A stretch of DNA of 64,000 bases from DLAJ01 sp964655525 (GCA_964655525.1 CAZZNE010000004.1:94642-158641), one strand, 5' to 3'; numbered from the stretch's first letter, positions 46,864 through 56,165 are shown. Notes: a model not told the origin generated them from the sequence alone. Numbers and translations are program-made.

Positions 46864-48732
46864 TTGTTTGATGTAGAAGAGGAATTAAAAAAGCTTCCCG
46901 CAAAGCCGGGAGTATATATTATGCATGATAAGGATGACACGATCATGTATGTCGGCAAGGCAGTCAATCTGCACAATCGCGTGCGTTCTTATTTCCGGAA
47001 GATTGTGGGACGCGGACCGCAGATCGATCAAATGGTCCGACAGATCGTGCGTTTTGAATACATCGTGACGGATTCGGAGTTAGAGGCGCTTGTGCTGGAA
47101 AACAATCTGATCAAAGAGCATCGCCCGAAATACAATACGATGTTAAAGGACGACAAGACCTATCCTTATATTAAAGTGACGGTTTCGGAGGAGTATCCGC
47201 GGATCTTATTTTCTCGCGTGATGAAAAAAGATAAATCCAAATATTTCGGTCCGTATACGAGCGCAGCGGCAGTCCGGGATACGATCGAGCTGATGAATAA
47301 GCTGTTTTTGCTGCGAACCTGCAACCGGAGTCTGCCGCGGGACATCGGCAAGGACCGCCCGTGTTTGAATTACCATATCAAACAATGCGCCGCGCCGTGC
47401 GCGGGCTATGTGACGAAAGAAGATTATCGCGCGCATATCGAGCAGGCGCTTGATTTTTTGAACGGTAATTACGCGCCGATCTTAAAAGACTTAAAGACGA
47501 AAATGGAACAGGCGTCAGAGGCGCTTGATTTTGAGGAGGCGATCCGGTACCGAGAGCTGCTCACCAGTGTGAAAAGCGTTGCGCAGAAACAAAAGATCAC
47601 TGACAGCGACGGCGAGGATAAAGATATTATCGCGATGTGCATGGAAGGTACCGACTGTGTCGTGCAGGTATTTTTTGTGCGGGGCGGAAAACTGATCGGA
47701 CGCGAGCATTTTTATATGACACATGTGTCGGAAGGGGAACGGAGTCAGGTATTAACGGACTTTGTGAAGCAGTTTTATTCGGGGACGCCGTTTATCCCGC
47801 ATGAGCTGATGCTGCAGGAGGCGATCGAGGACATGGAGCTGATCGAACAGTGGCTCTCCTCAAAGCGCGGCGGGCGCGTGTATCTGCGGGTTCCGTTAAA
47901 AGGGGCAAAGGAGAAGCTCGTGGAGCTTGCCGCGCAGAATGCAAAGCTTGTGCTTGACAAGGACCGCGAGCGGATCAAACGCGAGGAGGGGCGCACGATC
48001 GGCGCCGTGAAGGAAATTGCAGAGCTGCTCGGATTAAAGAGCGTCTTACGCATGGAGGCATATGATATTTCCAATATCAGCGGTTTTGCGAACGTCGGTT
48101 CCATGGTCGTATATGAAAAGGGAAAACCGAAGCGCAGCGATTACAGGAAATTCCGCATTAAGACCGTGGCAGGACCGGATGATTACGCCTGCATGCGGGA
48201 GGTGTTGACAAGGCGTTTTCAGCACGGGCTCTCCGAGCGCGAGGAGGCGTTTAGCGAGGAGCACGGAACGGATTTCGGTTCGTTTACGCGGTTTCCCGAC
48301 CTGCTGCTTATGGACGGCGGACGCGGTCAGGTGAACATTGCGCTTGAGGTGCTCTCGGAGCTTGGCATTGACATTCCGGTATGCGGGATGGTAAAGGATG
48401 ACAATCACCGCACGCGGGGCTTATATTTTCATAATCGGGAGCTGCCGATCGGAAAGGACAGCGAGGGCTTTAAGCTGATCACGCGCATTCAGGATGAGGC
48501 GCACCGGTTTGCCATTGAATACCATCGTTCCATACGAAGTAAAAGTCAGGTGCATTCGGTGCTGGATGAAATACCCGGCGTCGGTCCCGAACGGAGAAAA
48601 GCGCTCATGCGCAAGTTCCGATCCATCGAGGAGGTACGAAACGCCACGGAGGAAGAGCTTTCGGCGCTTCCGGAGATCCCGGAGCATGTGGCGCAGCAGA
48701 TCGTACAATTTTTTGAGGGACAAAAGAAATAA
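46864..48732 (+). CDS. uvrC: Excinuclease ABC subunit C
   Basis: A 622-residue nuclease that makes both incisions in nucleotide excision repair with UvrA and UvrB. The N-terminal GIY-YIG domain reads KPGVYIMHD and YVGKAVNL. The UVR motif that binds UvrB lies at about 205-240 (ALDFEEAIRYRELL). A C-terminal RNase-H-like nuclease and a helix-hairpin-helix end (DEIPGVGPERRKALM) complete it. Translation starts at TTG, after GGGAGAGAAGAA. Length is normal. Confidence 0.96.
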   Translation: MFDVEEELKKLPAKPGVYIMHDKDDTIMYVGKAVNLHNRVRSYFRKIVGRGPQIDQMVRQIVRFEYIVTDSELEALVLENNLIKEHRPKYNTMLKDDKTYPYIKVTVSEEYPRILFSRVMKKDKSKYFGPYTSAAAVRDTIELMNKLFLLRTCNRSLPRDIGKDRPCLNYHIKQCAAPCAGYVTKEDYRAHIEQALDFLNGNYAPILKDLKTKMEQASEALDFEEAIRYRELLTSVKSVAQKQKITDSDGEDKDIIAMCMEGTDCVVQVFFVRGGKLIGREHFYMTHVSEGERSQVLTDFVKQFYSGTPFIPHELMLQEAIEDMELIEQWLSSKRGGRVYLRVPLKGAKEKLVELAAQNAKLVLDKDRERIKREEGRTIGAVKEIAELLGLKSVLRMEAYDISNISGFANVGSMVVYEKGKPKRSDYRKFRIKTVAGPDDYACMREVLTRRFQHGLSEREEAFSEEHGTDFGSFTRFPDLLLMDGGRGQVNIALEVLSELGIDIPVCGMVKDDNHRTRGLYFHNRELPIGKDSEGFKLITRIQDEAHRFAIEYHRSIRSKSQVHSVLDEIPGVGPERRKALMRKFRSIEEVRNATEEELSALPEIPEHVAQQIVQFFEGQKK

Positions 48733-48744
48733 CCGCGAAAATTT

Positions 48745-48816
48745 TTTTACCAAAAAGAGGAAATGTGTTATACTGAAAAGGAATGTAACAAATGCGGCGC
48801 ATTCGTTACATTCCTT
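48745..48816 (+). promoter_or_regulatory. Promoter and 5' hairpin of the hprK operon
   Basis: A weak sigma-A promoter (TTTTAC, 18 bases, TATACT at 48769-48774) is followed immediately by AAGGAATGTAAC (48778-48789) pairing perfectly with GTTACATTCCTT (48805-48816). The stem would lie at the very 5' end of the mRNA, where it usually protects against decay. Confidence 0.5.
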
Positions 48817-48863
48817 GTGCGTAAGAATGAAGATTAATATGAAAATATATGAGGAGGGAGCAC

Positions 48864-49805
48864 ATGGCAAGCTTAAGTTTAACCAAGATCATCGAGAAAG
48901 AAAAACTGGAGAATCTGACGCCGGATATTGACATTTCCAAAATCAAGATCACCCAGCCGGATATTAACCGTCCGGCACTGCAGCTTGCGGGATACTTTGA
49001 ACACTTTGAAGCAACCCGCTTACAGATCATCGGTTTTGTGGAATATACCTATATGCAGTCGTTAGGGCCGGATCAGAAGCGGGAAGTGTTTGAAGCGCTG
49101 CTGAATCATCATATTCCTGCGATCGTATTTTGCCGCGAGTTGGAACCCGACCCGCTGTTTTTGGAGATTGCGGTTTCTCATAATATCCCGATTTTAATGA
49201 CGAAAAAAGCGACCTCGGCATTTATGGCGGAGATTATCCGGTGGATGAACGTGAAGCTGGCACCGATGATCTCGGTGCACGGCGTACTGGTTGACGTTTA
49301 CGGCGAGGGTGTGCTGATCACGGGTGAGAGCGGCATCGGTAAATCGGAGGCGGCGTTAGAGCTGATCAAAAGAGGACACCGTCTGGTCACGGATGATGTG
49401 GTGGAGATCCGCAAGGTCAGTGAGGATACGCTGATCGGAACCGCGCCGGATATTACGAAGCACTTTATCGAGCTGCGCGGCATCGGCATCATTGACGTCA
49501 AGACGCTGTTCGGTGTTTCGAGCGTCAAGGATACGCAGAATATCGATCTGGTCATCCGGCTGGAGGACTGGGATAAGGATAAGGAGTATGATCGCCTCGG
49601 TTTGGAGGAGGATTATACGGAGTATCTCGGAAACAAGGTCGTCTGCCATAACATTCCGATCCGGCCGGGACGAAATCTGGCGATCATCTGCGAGTCGGCA
49701 GCGGTCAACCACCGTCAGAAGAAGATGGGCTACAACGCAGCGCAGGAGTTATATCAGCGTGTGCAGAACTCGCTGGCAAAACGGCGTGAGGAAGAAGAAG
49801 CATAA
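48864..49805 (+). CDS. hprK: HPr kinase/phosphorylase
   Basis: A 313-residue bifunctional enzyme that phosphorylates and dephosphorylates Ser46 of HPr or Crh to drive carbon catabolite control. The Walker A is GESGIGKSEAALE and the HprK signature follows at HFIELRGIGIIDV. I chose the ATG after GAGGAGGGAGCAC; a Met five codons earlier lies within that site. Its probable substrate, an HPr-like protein with Ser46 but no His15, is encoded 4 kb downstream in the same run of genes. Confidence 0.95.
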   Translation: MASLSLTKIIEKEKLENLTPDIDISKIKITQPDINRPALQLAGYFEHFEATRLQIIGFVEYTYMQSLGPDQKREVFEALLNHHIPAIVFCRELEPDPLFLEIAVSHNIPILMTKKATSAFMAEIIRWMNVKLAPMISVHGVLVDVYGEGVLITGESGIGKSEAALELIKRGHRLVTDDVVEIRKVSEDTLIGTAPDITKHFIELRGIGIIDVKTLFGVSSVKDTQNIDLVIRLEDWDKDKEYDRLGLEEDYTEYLGNKVVCHNIPIRPGRNLAIICESAAVNHRQKKMGYNAAQELYQRVQNSLAKRREEEEA

Positions 49806-49812
49806 AAAAGAA

Positions 49813-49858
49813 TGGCGCAAAGCGCCAATCTTTCGAAGAATTGCTGTCGCAATTCTTC
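49813..49858 (+). terminator. Two tandem hairpins after hprK
   Basis: TGGCGC / GCGCCA (49813-49827), then a 10-bp stem GAAGAATTGC / GCAATTCTTC (49835-49858). The second belongs to the recurring AAGAA-type hairpins of this window. No strong T run, so termination may be partial. Confidence 0.55.
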
Positions 49859-49925
49859 CGAGACCACGAAAATTCCTGTAGGTCAAGAGTAATAGAAAGC
49901 GTGTGGCAGAGAGGAGAGAGAAGGT

Positions 49926-50861
49926 ATGGCAAAGGCGATATTCGGAGTGGATCTTGGCGGAACAACGGTCAAGCTTGGCTTATTTGATCCGGAGGGGAAT
50001 GCGTTTGATAAGTGGGAAATCCCCACAAGAAAAGAGGAAAACGGCAAATATATCCTGCCTGATATTGCACAGTCCGTCAAAGAAAAAATGAGCGAAAAAG
50101 GGTATGCCGGATCAGATGTTGCGGGGATCGGTATCGGGGTTCCCGGACCGGTGGACAGCGCGGGGACGATTTATAAAGCGGCAAACTTAGGCTGGGGCGT
50201 AATGAACATTAACGACGAGCTGGGGGCTTTGACGGGCTTAACGGTCAAGGCAGGAAATGACGCGAATGTGGCGGCGCTCGGAGAAATGTGGAAGGGCGGC
50301 GGACAAGGATACAGTAACATGGTGGCAGTCACGCTCGGTACGGGCGTCGGCGGCGGCATCATTGTGGACGGACAGCTTCTTGCAGGCGCGACGGGCGCAG
50401 GCGGAGAAATCGGACATATTCATGTGAATGATGAGGAAGAGGATGCATGTGGATGCGGCAATCACGGATGTCTGGAGCAATATGCGTCGGCGACCGGTGT
50501 TGTGCGTCTGGCGAAGAAGGCGCTTGCTGAAAGCGACAAGGACAGTGTCTTACGGAGCGGGGAGCTTTCCGCAAAGTCGGTGTTTGACGCAGTGAAGGCG
50601 GGCGATGCGCTTGCGATGGAGGTTGCCGAAAAATTCGGCGAGTATCTCGGTAAAGGACTTGCTTCGGTTGCATGTGTTGTGAATCCGGAGATTTTTGTCA
50701 TCGGAGGCGGTGTGTCCAAGGCAGGACCGGTTCTGTTAGATTATATTGAGAAATACTATAAACCCTATGTGTTCCACGGCAGCAGGGATGCAAAATTTGC
50801 TCTGGCGACACTCGGAAACGACGCGGGGATTTACGGCGCGGCAAGGCTGGTGCTCTCGTAG
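49926..50861 (+). CDS. ROK-family glucokinase
   Basis: A 311-residue sugar kinase with the N-terminal phosphate loop VDLGGTTVKLGLF, catalytic segment NDANVAALGE and the ROK zinc site HIHVN...CGCGNHGCLEQY. It most likely phosphorylates glucose released from maltodextrins. It sits between hprK and murB in this family's usual order. The start follows GGAGAGAGAAGGT. Confidence 0.92.
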   Translation: MAKAIFGVDLGGTTVKLGLFDPEGNAFDKWEIPTRKEENGKYILPDIAQSVKEKMSEKGYAGSDVAGIGIGVPGPVDSAGTIYKAANLGWGVMNINDELGALTGLTVKAGNDANVAALGEMWKGGGQGYSNMVAVTLGTGVGGGIIVDGQLLAGATGAGGEIGHIHVNDEEEDACGCGNHGCLEQYASATGVVRLAKKALAESDKDSVLRSGELSAKSVFDAVKAGDALAMEVAEKFGEYLGKGLASVACVVNPEIFVIGGGVSKAGPVLLDYIEKYYKPYVFHGSRDAKFALATLGNDAGIYGAARLVLS

Positions 50862-50969
50862 GACTGATAAAAGCCCTGCGCGCATACAATGAGGTAAAAT
50901 GATCAAGGGAAAGCACAGATTTGTGCTGGCGCCCGAATTTACGGACGGTTGGCATCATGGAGGAGCAGA

Positions 50970-51884
50970 GTGACAGAAACAGTGGAACGTTTTATTCGGC
51001 AGCTTGTAGCGCCGGAGCATTTGTTACAGGAAGAACCAATGGCAAAGCACACGACCTTCCGGGTCGGTGGAGCGGCGGATATATTGATACGGATACAGGG
51101 CGAGGAACAGCTTACAAAGCTGGCAGCCTATTTGGGACAGCTTCATCAGCCGTATCTGGTGATCGGAAACGGCAGTAATCTTTTAGTCAGCGACAGAGGG
51201 TATCACGGCGTGGTGCTCCAGATCGGCGATGGCATGAACGCTGTGACGGTGGACGGAGAGCGCATGTGTGTGCAGTCGGGCGCGCTTTTATCGAGCGTGG
51301 CGTCTCAGGCTGCGCAGCATGGGTTAAGCGGACTGGAATTTGCGGCGGGAATACCCGGCAGCATGGGCGGGGCCATCGTGATGAATGCGGGCGCTTATGA
51401 AGGGGAAATGAGCCAGATCGTCGAGAGTGTAACAGTGTTAAACGAGCAGGGAGAGCGGATGGTGCTTGACCGTGATACGATGGAATTCGGCTATCGCACA
51501 AGTATTATCAGAAACAGACCGTTCATCGTGGTGGAGACCGTGCTGCGTCTGCATAAAGGAGACGAGCAGGAGATCCGGGCACGGATGGATGACTTTAATG
51601 CCAAAAGACGCGCCAAACAGCCGCTTGAATATGCAAGTGCGGGAAGCACGTTTAAGCGTCCGGAAGGCTATTACGCGGGGAAGCTGATCATGGATGCGGG
51701 AATGCGTGGGTATCGGATCGGCGGCGCGCAGGTTTCGGAAAAGCATTGCGGCTTCATCATTAATGTCGGGAATGCGTCGGCTCAGGATATTTATGAGCTG
51801 ATCGCAGAGGTACAGGAAAAGGTGAAGCAGCGGTTTCATGTGGAATTGGAACCGGAAGTAATACGGATAGGTGACTTTTTATGA
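50970..51884 (+). CDS. murB: UDP-N-acetylenolpyruvoylglucosamine reductase
   Basis: A 304-residue FAD enzyme that makes UDP-N-acetylmuramate for peptidoglycan. FAD contacts are visible as IGNGSNLLVSD and AAGIPGSMGGAIVMNAGAY, with the catalytic serine in SAGSTFKRP. It is the short type IIb form, without the extra loop of type I. I chose GTG 50970, 6-7 bases after GGAGG; an in-frame TTG at 50949 lies upstream of the site. It overlaps rapZ by 4 bp. Confidence 0.94.
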   Translation: MTETVERFIRQLVAPEHLLQEEPMAKHTTFRVGGAADILIRIQGEEQLTKLAAYLGQLHQPYLVIGNGSNLLVSDRGYHGVVLQIGDGMNAVTVDGERMCVQSGALLSSVASQAAQHGLSGLEFAAGIPGSMGGAIVMNAGAYEGEMSQIVESVTVLNEQGERMVLDRDTMEFGYRTSIIRNRPFIVVETVLRLHKGDEQEIRARMDDFNAKRRAKQPLEYASAGSTFKRPEGYYAGKLIMDAGMRGYRIGGAQVSEKHCGFIINVGNASAQDIYELIAEVQEKVKQRFHVELEPEVIRIGDFL

Positions 51885-52744
51885 AATTTGTGATTGTGAC
51901 AGGTATGAGCGGAGGCGGAAAGAGGACGGCATTAAAAATGCTGGAGGATATTGGCTTTTATTGCGTTGACAATCTTCCTGTAGCATTGATCGGCAAATTT
52001 GTGGAGCTGATCGTTACGCCGAACAGCGAGGTAACAAAGGTTGCGCTCGGTATTGATGTACGCGCGGGACAGTCCTTTGATGAGCTTGCGGATATACTGA
52101 ACGGTATCAAAGAGGCAGGCTATGCCTACGATATGCTTTATATGGAAGCAAGCGATGCGGTGCTGCTCAAACGTTATAAGGAAAGCAGGCGGATGCATCC
52201 GCTCTCGCCGGAGGGACGTGTGGAGGAGGGCATTCACAAGGAGCGCGCGATCTTAAAGCCGATCCGCGAAATCTCCGATTATGTCATTGACACGTCGAAG
52301 CTGCTCACGCGGGAACTGAAAGAAGAATTAGACCGTATTTTTATCGGAAATGAAGCGTACAATAGCCTTATTGTCAGTATTTTATCGTTTGGCTTTAAGT
52401 ATGGGATTCCTGCGGATGCGGATCTTGTGTTTGACGTGCGCTTTTTACCGAATCCTTTTTATATCGATGAGCTAAAGCATCAGACCGGTCAGGATCAGGC
52501 TGTGCAGGATTATGTAAAATCCTTTCCGGAGACTGAGGAGTTCATGGAAAAGCTGACCGATATGATCCGCTTTTTGATACCGAACTATGTCAAGGAAGGA
52601 AAATATCAGCTGGTGATCGCGATCGGCTGCACAGGAGGAAAGCATCGCAGCGTTACGCTTGCGAACGAACTTTACAAACGGCTGAAGGATCAGGGCGAGT
52701 ACGGGCTGACGATCGGACATCGCGACATCGGGCAGGGGGTATAA
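51881..52744 (+). CDS. rapZ: RapZ (YvcJ) nucleotide-binding regulator
   Basis: A 287-residue protein with an N-terminal P-loop NTPase domain and the C-terminal domain ending GCTGGKHRSVTLA, which is typical of RapZ. The family links amino-sugar metabolism to small-RNA or competence control; its role in Clostridia is unclear. The Walker A reads GMSGGGKR at residues 8-15, so the usual Ser/Thr after the lysine is Arg15, with Thr16 next. It overlaps murB and abuts whiA. The yvcK/glmR gene found between rapZ and whiA in Bacillus is absent here. Confidence 0.93.
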   Translation: MKFVIVTGMSGGGKRTALKMLEDIGFYCVDNLPVALIGKFVELIVTPNSEVTKVALGIDVRAGQSFDELADILNGIKEAGYAYDMLYMEASDAVLLKRYKESRRMHPLSPEGRVEEGIHKERAILKPIREISDYVIDTSKLLTRELKEELDRIFIGNEAYNSLIVSILSFGFKYGIPADADLVFDVRFLPNPFYIDELKHQTGQDQAVQDYVKSFPETEEFMEKLTDMIRFLIPNYVKEGKYQLVIAIGCTGGKHRSVTLANELYKRLKDQGEYGLTIGHRDIGQGV

Positions 52745-53677
52745 ATGTCTTTTTCGGGAGAGGTCAAGGAGGAGCTTGCGCGGCATGTCGGGCAGGCGAG
52801 GCATTGTCAGATTGCTGAGCTGGCGGCAATTTTAGCCTGCTGCGCAGAGTGCGGTGAGGGGGAAAACGGTGCGCGCAGATTGGAAATTCGCACAGAAAAC
52901 AGCGCAGTAGTAAGAAAATGCTTTACATTATTGAAAAAAACATTTAATATAGATACGGATATTTTCGAAAAAACATATGCAGCGCAGGAAAACACAGGAA
53001 TTTATCAGCTGGTTTTAGAGGGCGCGGACGCAGAGAGTGTGTGTTCGGCGTGCAGGCTGACAACGCGTCACGGACAAGTGTCGCCGCTTCTTTTAAAGAA
53101 TGCCTGCTGCAGGAGATCGTATCTGCGGGGAATCTATTTATCGATCGGTTCCATGAGCAATCCGAAAAGAAGCTATCACTTGGAATTTGTCTGTGTCGAT
53201 ATGCCGCAGGCGGAGCAGTTATGCGGAGTGCTTGCGGATTTTGAACTGGAGGCAAAGATCACCCGCCGGAAACGGTACTATGTGGTTTACATGAAAGAGG
53301 GGGCGGGTATCGTCGATCTTCTTAACATCATGGAAGCGCATGTCGCGCTGATGGAGCTGGAGAATCTCCGTATTTTGAAGGATATCAGTAACCATGTGAA
53401 CCGGAGGGTGAACTGTGAAGCTGCAAACATTGTGAAGACTGTCAATGCGGCAAGCAGGCAAGTAGAGGACATTAAACTGATACAGGAGAAACGGGGGCTG
53501 TCTTCTCTGCCGGAAAATCTGCAAAGGACAGCACAGCTTCGTTTGGAGTGGCCGGACGCGACACTTGGCGAGCTGGCGCAAAAAATGACGCCGCCGATCG
53601 GAAAATCAGGGATGAACCATCGGCTGCGAAAGCTCTCGGAGATCGCGGAGGAGCTTAGAGCGTCCATGCCGACATGA
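52745..53677 (+). CDS. whiA: WhiA DNA-binding protein
   Basis: A 310-residue protein combining a LAGLIDADG-like N-terminal domain (without homing nuclease activity in this family) and a C-terminal helix-turn-helix (LAQKMTPPIGKSGMNHRLRK). In Gram-positive bacteria WhiA affects cell division or chromosome segregation. The start is placed immediately after the rapZ stop, with GGGGGT upstream. Length and context are normal. Confidence 0.94.
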   Translation: MSFSGEVKEELARHVGQARHCQIAELAAILACCAECGEGENGARRLEIRTENSAVVRKCFTLLKKTFNIDTDIFEKTYAAQENTGIYQLVLEGADAESVCSACRLTTRHGQVSPLLLKNACCRRSYLRGIYLSIGSMSNPKRSYHLEFVCVDMPQAEQLCGVLADFELEAKITRRKRYYVVYMKEGAGIVDLLNIMEAHVALMELENLRILKDISNHVNRRVNCEAANIVKTVNAASRQVEDIKLIQEKRGLSSLPENLQRTAQLRLEWPDATLGELAQKMTPPIGKSGMNHRLRKLSEIAEELRASMPT

Positions 53678-53746
53678 GAGAAACGGGTATAGGGGAAATC
53701 TGTAAGGTAAAAGGGATTTGTAAGGAGCAGGAAAAGAGGAGAGGCT

Positions 53747-54010
53747 ATGAAAAAGGAAACAATGTCGATTCAACTGGCAAATGGTCTTGAGGCAAGACCG
53801 ATTGCCGTATTGGTGCAGATCGCAAGTCAGTTCGAGAGCAAGATTTACCTTGAGGCAGAGGGAAAGAGAGTCAACGCAAAGAGCATCATGGGAATGATGA
53901 GTCTCGGAATGGATGTAGGGGAAAGTGTGACGATCGAGGCCGACGGGGAAGATGAAAATGCGGCGGTTGCCAAGCTTGCGGATTTCCTGAGCGGTAAAGA
54001 TGTGAAATAG
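53747..54010 (+). CDS. Crh-like HPr-fold protein (Glu15, Ser46)
   Basis: An 87-residue HPr-fold protein. The active-site region reads GLEARPIAVL, so residue 15 is Glu where HPr has the phosphorylated His. The regulatory site KSIMG keeps Ser46. It therefore cannot carry PTS phosphate but can be an HprK substrate and CcpA partner, like Bacillus Crh (Gln15). Its place after whiA matches the Bacillus order rapZ-yvcK-whiA-crh. It starts after AAAAGAGGAGAGGCT and is followed by a terminator. Confidence 0.88.
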   Translation: MKKETMSIQLANGLEARPIAVLVQIASQFESKIYLEAEGKRVNAKSIMGMMSLGMDVGESVTIEADGEDENAAVAKLADFLSGKDVK

Positions 54011-54019
54011 GATAGAATC

Positions 54020-54046
54020 AAGAGCTGCCGAAGGGCGGCTCTTTTC
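54020..54046 (+). terminator. Terminator after the Crh-like gene
   Basis: AGAGCTGCC / GGCGGCTCT with a GAAG loop and one wobble, followed by TTTT. Confidence 0.9.
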
Positions 54047-54075
54047 AAACAATCGTAATTTTTGAGGATACAGAT

Positions 54076-54963
54076 ATGAAAAAAAAGGCATTGTTTATTT
54101 TTAATCCGCATGCCGGAAAAGGGCAAATCAAAACAAGGCTGTTAGATGTTGTGGATGCGTTGACAAAGGATGGCTACGATGTAACCGTGCATCCCACACA
54201 GAGCAGGGGAGACGCGGTGACCATTGTTTCCGAGAACGAGGGTCTGTATGATCTGTGCGTCTGCTCGGGCGGGGACGGTACCTTGGACGAAGTCGTGACG
54301 GGAATGATGCAGAACGAAGTACGCGTTCCCATCGGCTATATTCCGACCGGTTCCACCAATGATTTTGCGAACAGCTTAAAACTCCCCAAAAAAACGGCGC
54401 TGGCGGTGGAGACCGCCGTGCGGGGCAGGGCGTTTTTGTGTGACATCGGAAGATTCAACGAGGACGTGTTTGTCTATATTGCGGCGTTTGGGTTGTTTAC
54501 GGATGTGTCCTATGAGACGAAGCAGGAAGTGAAAAATGTATTGGGGCATATGGCGTATATTTTGGAGGGCATGAAACGGCTCTCCTCTATCAAATCCTAT
54601 CAAATGACAGTGACGGCGGACGGAAAGCAGATGGAGGGAGATTATCTTTACGGAATGGTGACAAATTCGCATTCCGTGGGAGGATTTCAAAATATTACGG
54701 GCAAAAATGTGGAACTGAACGATGGACTTTTTGAGGTTACGCTGATCAAGCGTCCGCGTAATGCCGTGGAGCTGAATCAGATCATGGCGGCGCTCATAGG
54801 TGCGCACTTTGATACGGAGCTGATGAGCAGTTTTAAGGCGGCGGACGTTATTTTTGAGACGGAGGAAGCGATACCGTGGACGCTCGACGGGGAGTTTGGC
54901 GGCGAGCACCGCAGGGTGAAAGTGCATAACGAGCATCATGCGATTCAGTTTTTGGTGCCATAA
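54076..54963 (+). CDS. Diacylglycerol/lipid kinase family protein (YegS/BmrU type)
   Basis: A 295-residue soluble kinase with the DAGK catalytic motif SGGDGTLDEVVTGM near residue 60 and IPTGSTNDFANSL near 95. The C-terminal part has the two-sheet fold of this family (WTLDGEFGG). Members phosphorylate diacylglycerol or related lipids, but the substrate here is not defined. It starts after TGAGGATACAGAT, just downstream of the terminator. Confidence 0.9.
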   Translation: MKKKALFIFNPHAGKGQIKTRLLDVVDALTKDGYDVTVHPTQSRGDAVTIVSENEGLYDLCVCSGGDGTLDEVVTGMMQNEVRVPIGYIPTGSTNDFANSLKLPKKTALAVETAVRGRAFLCDIGRFNEDVFVYIAAFGLFTDVSYETKQEVKNVLGHMAYILEGMKRLSSIKSYQMTVTADGKQMEGDYLYGMVTNSHSVGGFQNITGKNVELNDGLFEVTLIKRPRNAVELNQIMAALIGAHFDTELMSSFKAADVIFETEEAIPWTLDGEFGGEHRRVKVHNEHHAIQFLVP

Positions 54964-55125
54964 AGATAAGAAAGATAAAAGAATGCAGAGAATATCACCG
55001 GGACATACACTTTCTGTTTGGCAGAATAAAAAAGTTCATAAAATCTTTATGAATGCGATAGAATAGTGCATCAACGGGAAGGGGTCCGAGGATGCATGAT
55101 AGTTTTTGATTGAGGAGACATATAG

Positions 55126-55893
55126 ATGTTGACACAGTTTTCAAGGACGGAATTATTGCTTGGAAAAGAAGCGATGGATAAGTTATCCGCATCCAGAGTT
55201 GCGATTTTTGGAATTGGCGGTGTGGGAGGATATGTCTGTGAAGCCCTCGTGCGAAGCGGGGTAGGCGCATTTGATCTGATTGATGATGATAAGGTCTGCC
55301 TGACCAATCTGAATCGTCAGATCATAGCGACGCGAAAGACGATAGGAAAATACAAGACAGAGGTGATGAAGGAACGGATCCTTGAGATCAACCCGGACGC
55401 GGATGTGCAGATCCATTCGTGTTTTTTTCTGCCGGAAAATGCGGACACATTTCCTTTCGGAGAATATGATTATATTGTCGATGCGGTGGATACGGTCACG
55501 GCCAAGATTGCGCTTGTCATGAAAGCGCAGGAAAGTGACGTGCCCATTATCAGCAGTATGGGTGCCGGCAATAAATTGGATGGCAGTCAGTTTCGGGTTG
55601 CCGATATTTATCAGACAAAAATGTGTCCTTTGGCTAAAGTCATGCGGCGTGAACTAAAAAAACGCGGCGTTCAAAAATTAAAGGTCGTGTATTCGGAAGA
55701 AAAACCGACGAGACCGTTTGAAGATATGTCGATCAGCTGCAGGAAAAATTGTATCTGTCCGCCCGGAGCACAGCAAAAATGCACGGAGAGGCGGGATATA
55801 CCGGGGAGTGTGGCGTTTGTGCCGTCCGTGGCCGGATTGATCATTGCGGGAGAAGTAGTGAAGGATTTGTGTGGGATAGAAAAAAATAAATAA
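55126..55893 (+). CDS. tcdA: tRNA threonylcarbamoyladenosine dehydratase
   Basis: A 255-residue E1-like enzyme that cyclises t6A to ct6A at tRNA position 37. The ATP-binding Rossmann segment is IFGIGGVGGYVCEALVRSG, followed by DDDKVCLTNLNRQI. A Cys-rich loop near residues 203-218 (SCRKNCICPPGAQQKC) is larger than in many ThiF/MoeB relatives. Length fits TcdA/CsdL. A small hairpin (TTCATAAA / TTTATGAA at 55035-55053) lies in the upstream gap. Confidence 0.88.
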   Translation: MLTQFSRTELLLGKEAMDKLSASRVAIFGIGGVGGYVCEALVRSGVGAFDLIDDDKVCLTNLNRQIIATRKTIGKYKTEVMKERILEINPDADVQIHSCFFLPENADTFPFGEYDYIVDAVDTVTAKIALVMKAQESDVPIISSMGAGNKLDGSQFRVADIYQTKMCPLAKVMRRELKKRGVQKLKVVYSEEKPTRPFEDMSISCRKNCICPPGAQQKCTERRDIPGSVAFVPSVAGLIIAGEVVKDLCGIEKNK

Positions 55894-55909
55894 ATTCCTA
55901 TATTACCTA

Positions 55910-55938
55910 TTGACATAGTAGGTAAATGGGTGTAATAT
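55910..55938 (+). promoter_or_regulatory. Consensus promoter of the cysteine leader and transporter operon
   Basis: TTGACA and TAATAT with a 17-base spacer. Transcription would start near 55945, about 40 bases before the leader peptide ORF. Confidence 0.85.
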
Positions 55939-55985
55939 CTCTGTATTGGATTTGAGCAGTCTGTTTGAGAAAGGAGAGGAATGCC

Positions 55986-56102
55986 ATGTATCAATTGAAA
56001 GATTCTTATATTGCTATCATGTGTTGTTGTCGAATGGTGTTTGACCGGGCATATCAAAATGGTCAGGTGCATTCGTCTGCTTTGTGTTGCACCGATGTAT
56101 GA
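55986..56102 (+). CDS. Cysteine-codon-rich leader peptide
   Basis: A 38-residue ORF after AAAGGAGAGG with five cysteine codons: three in a row at 56022-56030 (IMCCCRM) and two at 56085-56090 (ALCCTDV). It has no signal peptide and is not a likely structural protein. It is followed 33 bases later by a strong intrinsic terminator and then by an amino-acid ABC transporter operon. Bases 56045-56050 (CCGGGC), just beyond the triple-Cys stall point, can pair with the terminator's 3' arm. This is the classical arrangement of ribosome-mediated attenuation responding to Cys-tRNA. Confidence 0.75.
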   Translation: MYQLKDSYIAIMCCCRMVFDRAYQNGQVHSSALCCTDV

Positions 56103-56135
56103 CATTTCGATGAGAAATGTGATATTGCCATTTGC

Positions 56136-56165
56136 CCGGGAGCTGATCAGCGGCCCGGTTTTTTT
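56136..56165 (+). terminator. Attenuator terminator downstream of the leader peptide
   Basis: CCGGG / CCCGG arms with an internal GCTGATCAGC element and a run of seven T residues at 56159-56165. It lies between the leader stop and the binding-protein gene with no other gene between. Confidence 0.85.
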
